This document shows, in pieces, positions 57,687 through 58,685 of a DNA stretch of 58,685 bases. The stretch comes from Sphaerosporella brunnea. Lineage: Eukaryota; Ascomycota; Pezizomycetes; Pezizales; Pyronemataceae. Location of the stretch: NCBI GenBank assembly GCA_008704415.1, contig VXIS01000307.1, forward strand, positions 1 through 58,685. The letters are read 5' to 3'. Position 1 is the stretch's first letter. The number at the start of each line of letters is the position of its first letter. The translations under genes were made by a program, and so were the position numbers. Under the pieces are notes generated by a model. It was not told where the DNA came from. It did no database searches and saw only the letters and a program-made list of their open reading frames with translations.

Positions 57687-58685
57687 GTATCCGCCTCTTA
57701 TGGCTGAGCTTTGACGAAGCTTCAGCTGTCATCTGGGAGTGGTCCGGGCTTGTGTGGGTACAATTCGTGGAAGCGGCCGATAGCTTCAAGGCCATTGATT
57801 CCTTCCGCCGCCTCCCATTCCGGTGGGTTGTAGCCGGTCCACTTTACCAGATATTTGAGGCGTCCCCTTACCAAGCGGGAATTCAGAATGGCATCGACGG
57901 ACCATTCTTTTTCGCCATCGACAACAACAGGGAGAGGGGGTTGAATGATCTATCCAGGGAGGGGGTCGGAAGATGCCGGGTTTAGGAGCGAGACCGGAAA
58001 GGTGCGATGGTTCTTCATGGTGTTGGGGATGTCCAATTCATAGGCATGGGTACCGACGGCTCGAACCACTCGGTAAGGGCCCAGGTGCTTGTTTTCGAGT
58101 TTCCTAGATGGTCGTTCCGTGCGCAAGTTCCTAGAGTCCAGCCAGACGAGGTCGTTCTCTTTGAACACAGGGGCGGGGGCTCGGGACCGATCGGCGGCTT
58201 CAGTATATCTGACTTGGGCGTACTTCATCTCGGCTCGTAGAACGCCGTGGATGTGTGACATCCGCTCGGCCACCAGCTGCGCGTTGACCTGTTCGGGGTT
58301 GTCGGTCTAAATGTCTAGCTCAAAGGAGCACTTAGGGTTACGGCCATAGACGGCGAAGAAAGGAGACAGTGACGTAGTCTCGGAAGCCTGGTTATTGGCT
58401 GCGAATTCGGCCAGGGGGAGATACTTCTTCCAATCGTTCTGCAGGTATGATACGTAGGCGCGGAGATACTGCTCCGTGACGGCATTGATCCGTTCTGTCT
58501 GGCCATCGGTCTGCGGGTGGAAGGCGGTGCTTGGAGCAGTCTCAATCCCAAGACAGGAAGCAAGGTGTTTCCAGAAGTTAGCAACGAATTGGGGGCCTCG
58601 GTCGGAGATGAGAACGTCGGGGAGGCCATGGTGCTTGAAGACGTTTTCAATAAATAGCTGAGCGAATCCTTCTGCGTCGATGGTT
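57687..58685 (-). pseudogene. Ty3/Gypsy chromovirus pol 3' end: integrase and chromodomain
   Basis: Reading leftward from the window edge: integrase core with [12 protein letters not shown] (second Asp) and [12 protein letters not shown] (Glu), then [16 protein letters not shown], the C-terminal GPY/F module (LGPYRVVRAVGTHAYELDIP), and a chromodomain EWSVDAILNSRLVRGRLKYL + VKWTGYNPPEWE. Two in-frame TAG stops (near 58312 and 57955) stand where Gln is expected, so this copy is dead. The rest of the element lies beyond the window. Confidence 0.92.

Overview
The window is nuclear DNA of a filamentous ascomycete (Pezizomycotina). The evidence is a set of recognisable fungal genes cut by many 48-109 nt GT-AG introns: ATG14, a TOS1-type wall protein, PEX13, a PhoD-like phosphatase, kexin and ribosomal protein L12. 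Gene content and intron style would suit Eurotiomycetes, but the sequence alone does not fix the species. Exon coordinates below were worked out by hand from splice motifs, phase and protein continuity.

Layout. 1-30 kb is a normal gene-bearing arm: a 633-aa hypothetical nuclear-type protein (1842-3969, +), a 193-aa hypothetical protein (4360-5105, -), ATG14 (5403-6784, +), a conserved 237-aa fungal protein (8552-9364, -), a TOS1-like wall protein (11493-12823, +), PEX13 (18398-19902, +), a 10-exon PhoD-like phosphatase (20711-about 24400, -) and kexin (26963-29696, +). Three TIR elements (7.7, 13.7 and 25.5 kb) and a LINE 3' remnant (16.7-17.4 kb) lie between them.

30.2-37.4 kb is a dense array of small DNA transposons. 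Five TA-flanked elements sit within 2.1 kb, one nested in another and one keeping the start of a pogo/Fot1-like transposase. A TTA-flanked Harbinger derivative and a hairpin MITE follow. RPL12 (32457-33570, +) and a 149-aa hypothetical gene (36570-37019, -) survive in this stretch.

37.8-41.0 kb is the most unusual object: a 3.1 kb TA-flanked element with 99-bp, nearly identical terminal inverted repeats that contain subterminal direct repeats. It carries a 1 kb satellite with a 250-bp higher-order period, a two-exon gene for a coiled-coil protein, and a second minisatellite. No transposase is visible.

41-58.7 kb is a repeat-dominated block: a decayed Copia fragment, a minisatellite-rich host-like gene broken by an LTR-like insertion and a 1-nt deletion, a full-length Copia element on the minus strand (47874-53626) that splits another low-complexity gene, a 1.66 kb palindrome (54673-56337), and the 3' end of a Gypsy chromovirus on the minus strand (57406 to the window end) inserted into a second copy of the LTR-like repeat. 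In-frame stops at former Trp/Gln codons suggest RIP-like C-to-T decay.

The core genes share no pathway. ATG14 (autophagy), PEX13 (peroxisome import), kexin (Golgi processing) and TOS1 (wall) are ordinary housekeeping neighbours. The retroelements, satellites and MITEs to the right show a transition from a gene-rich arm into a transposon-rich compartment.
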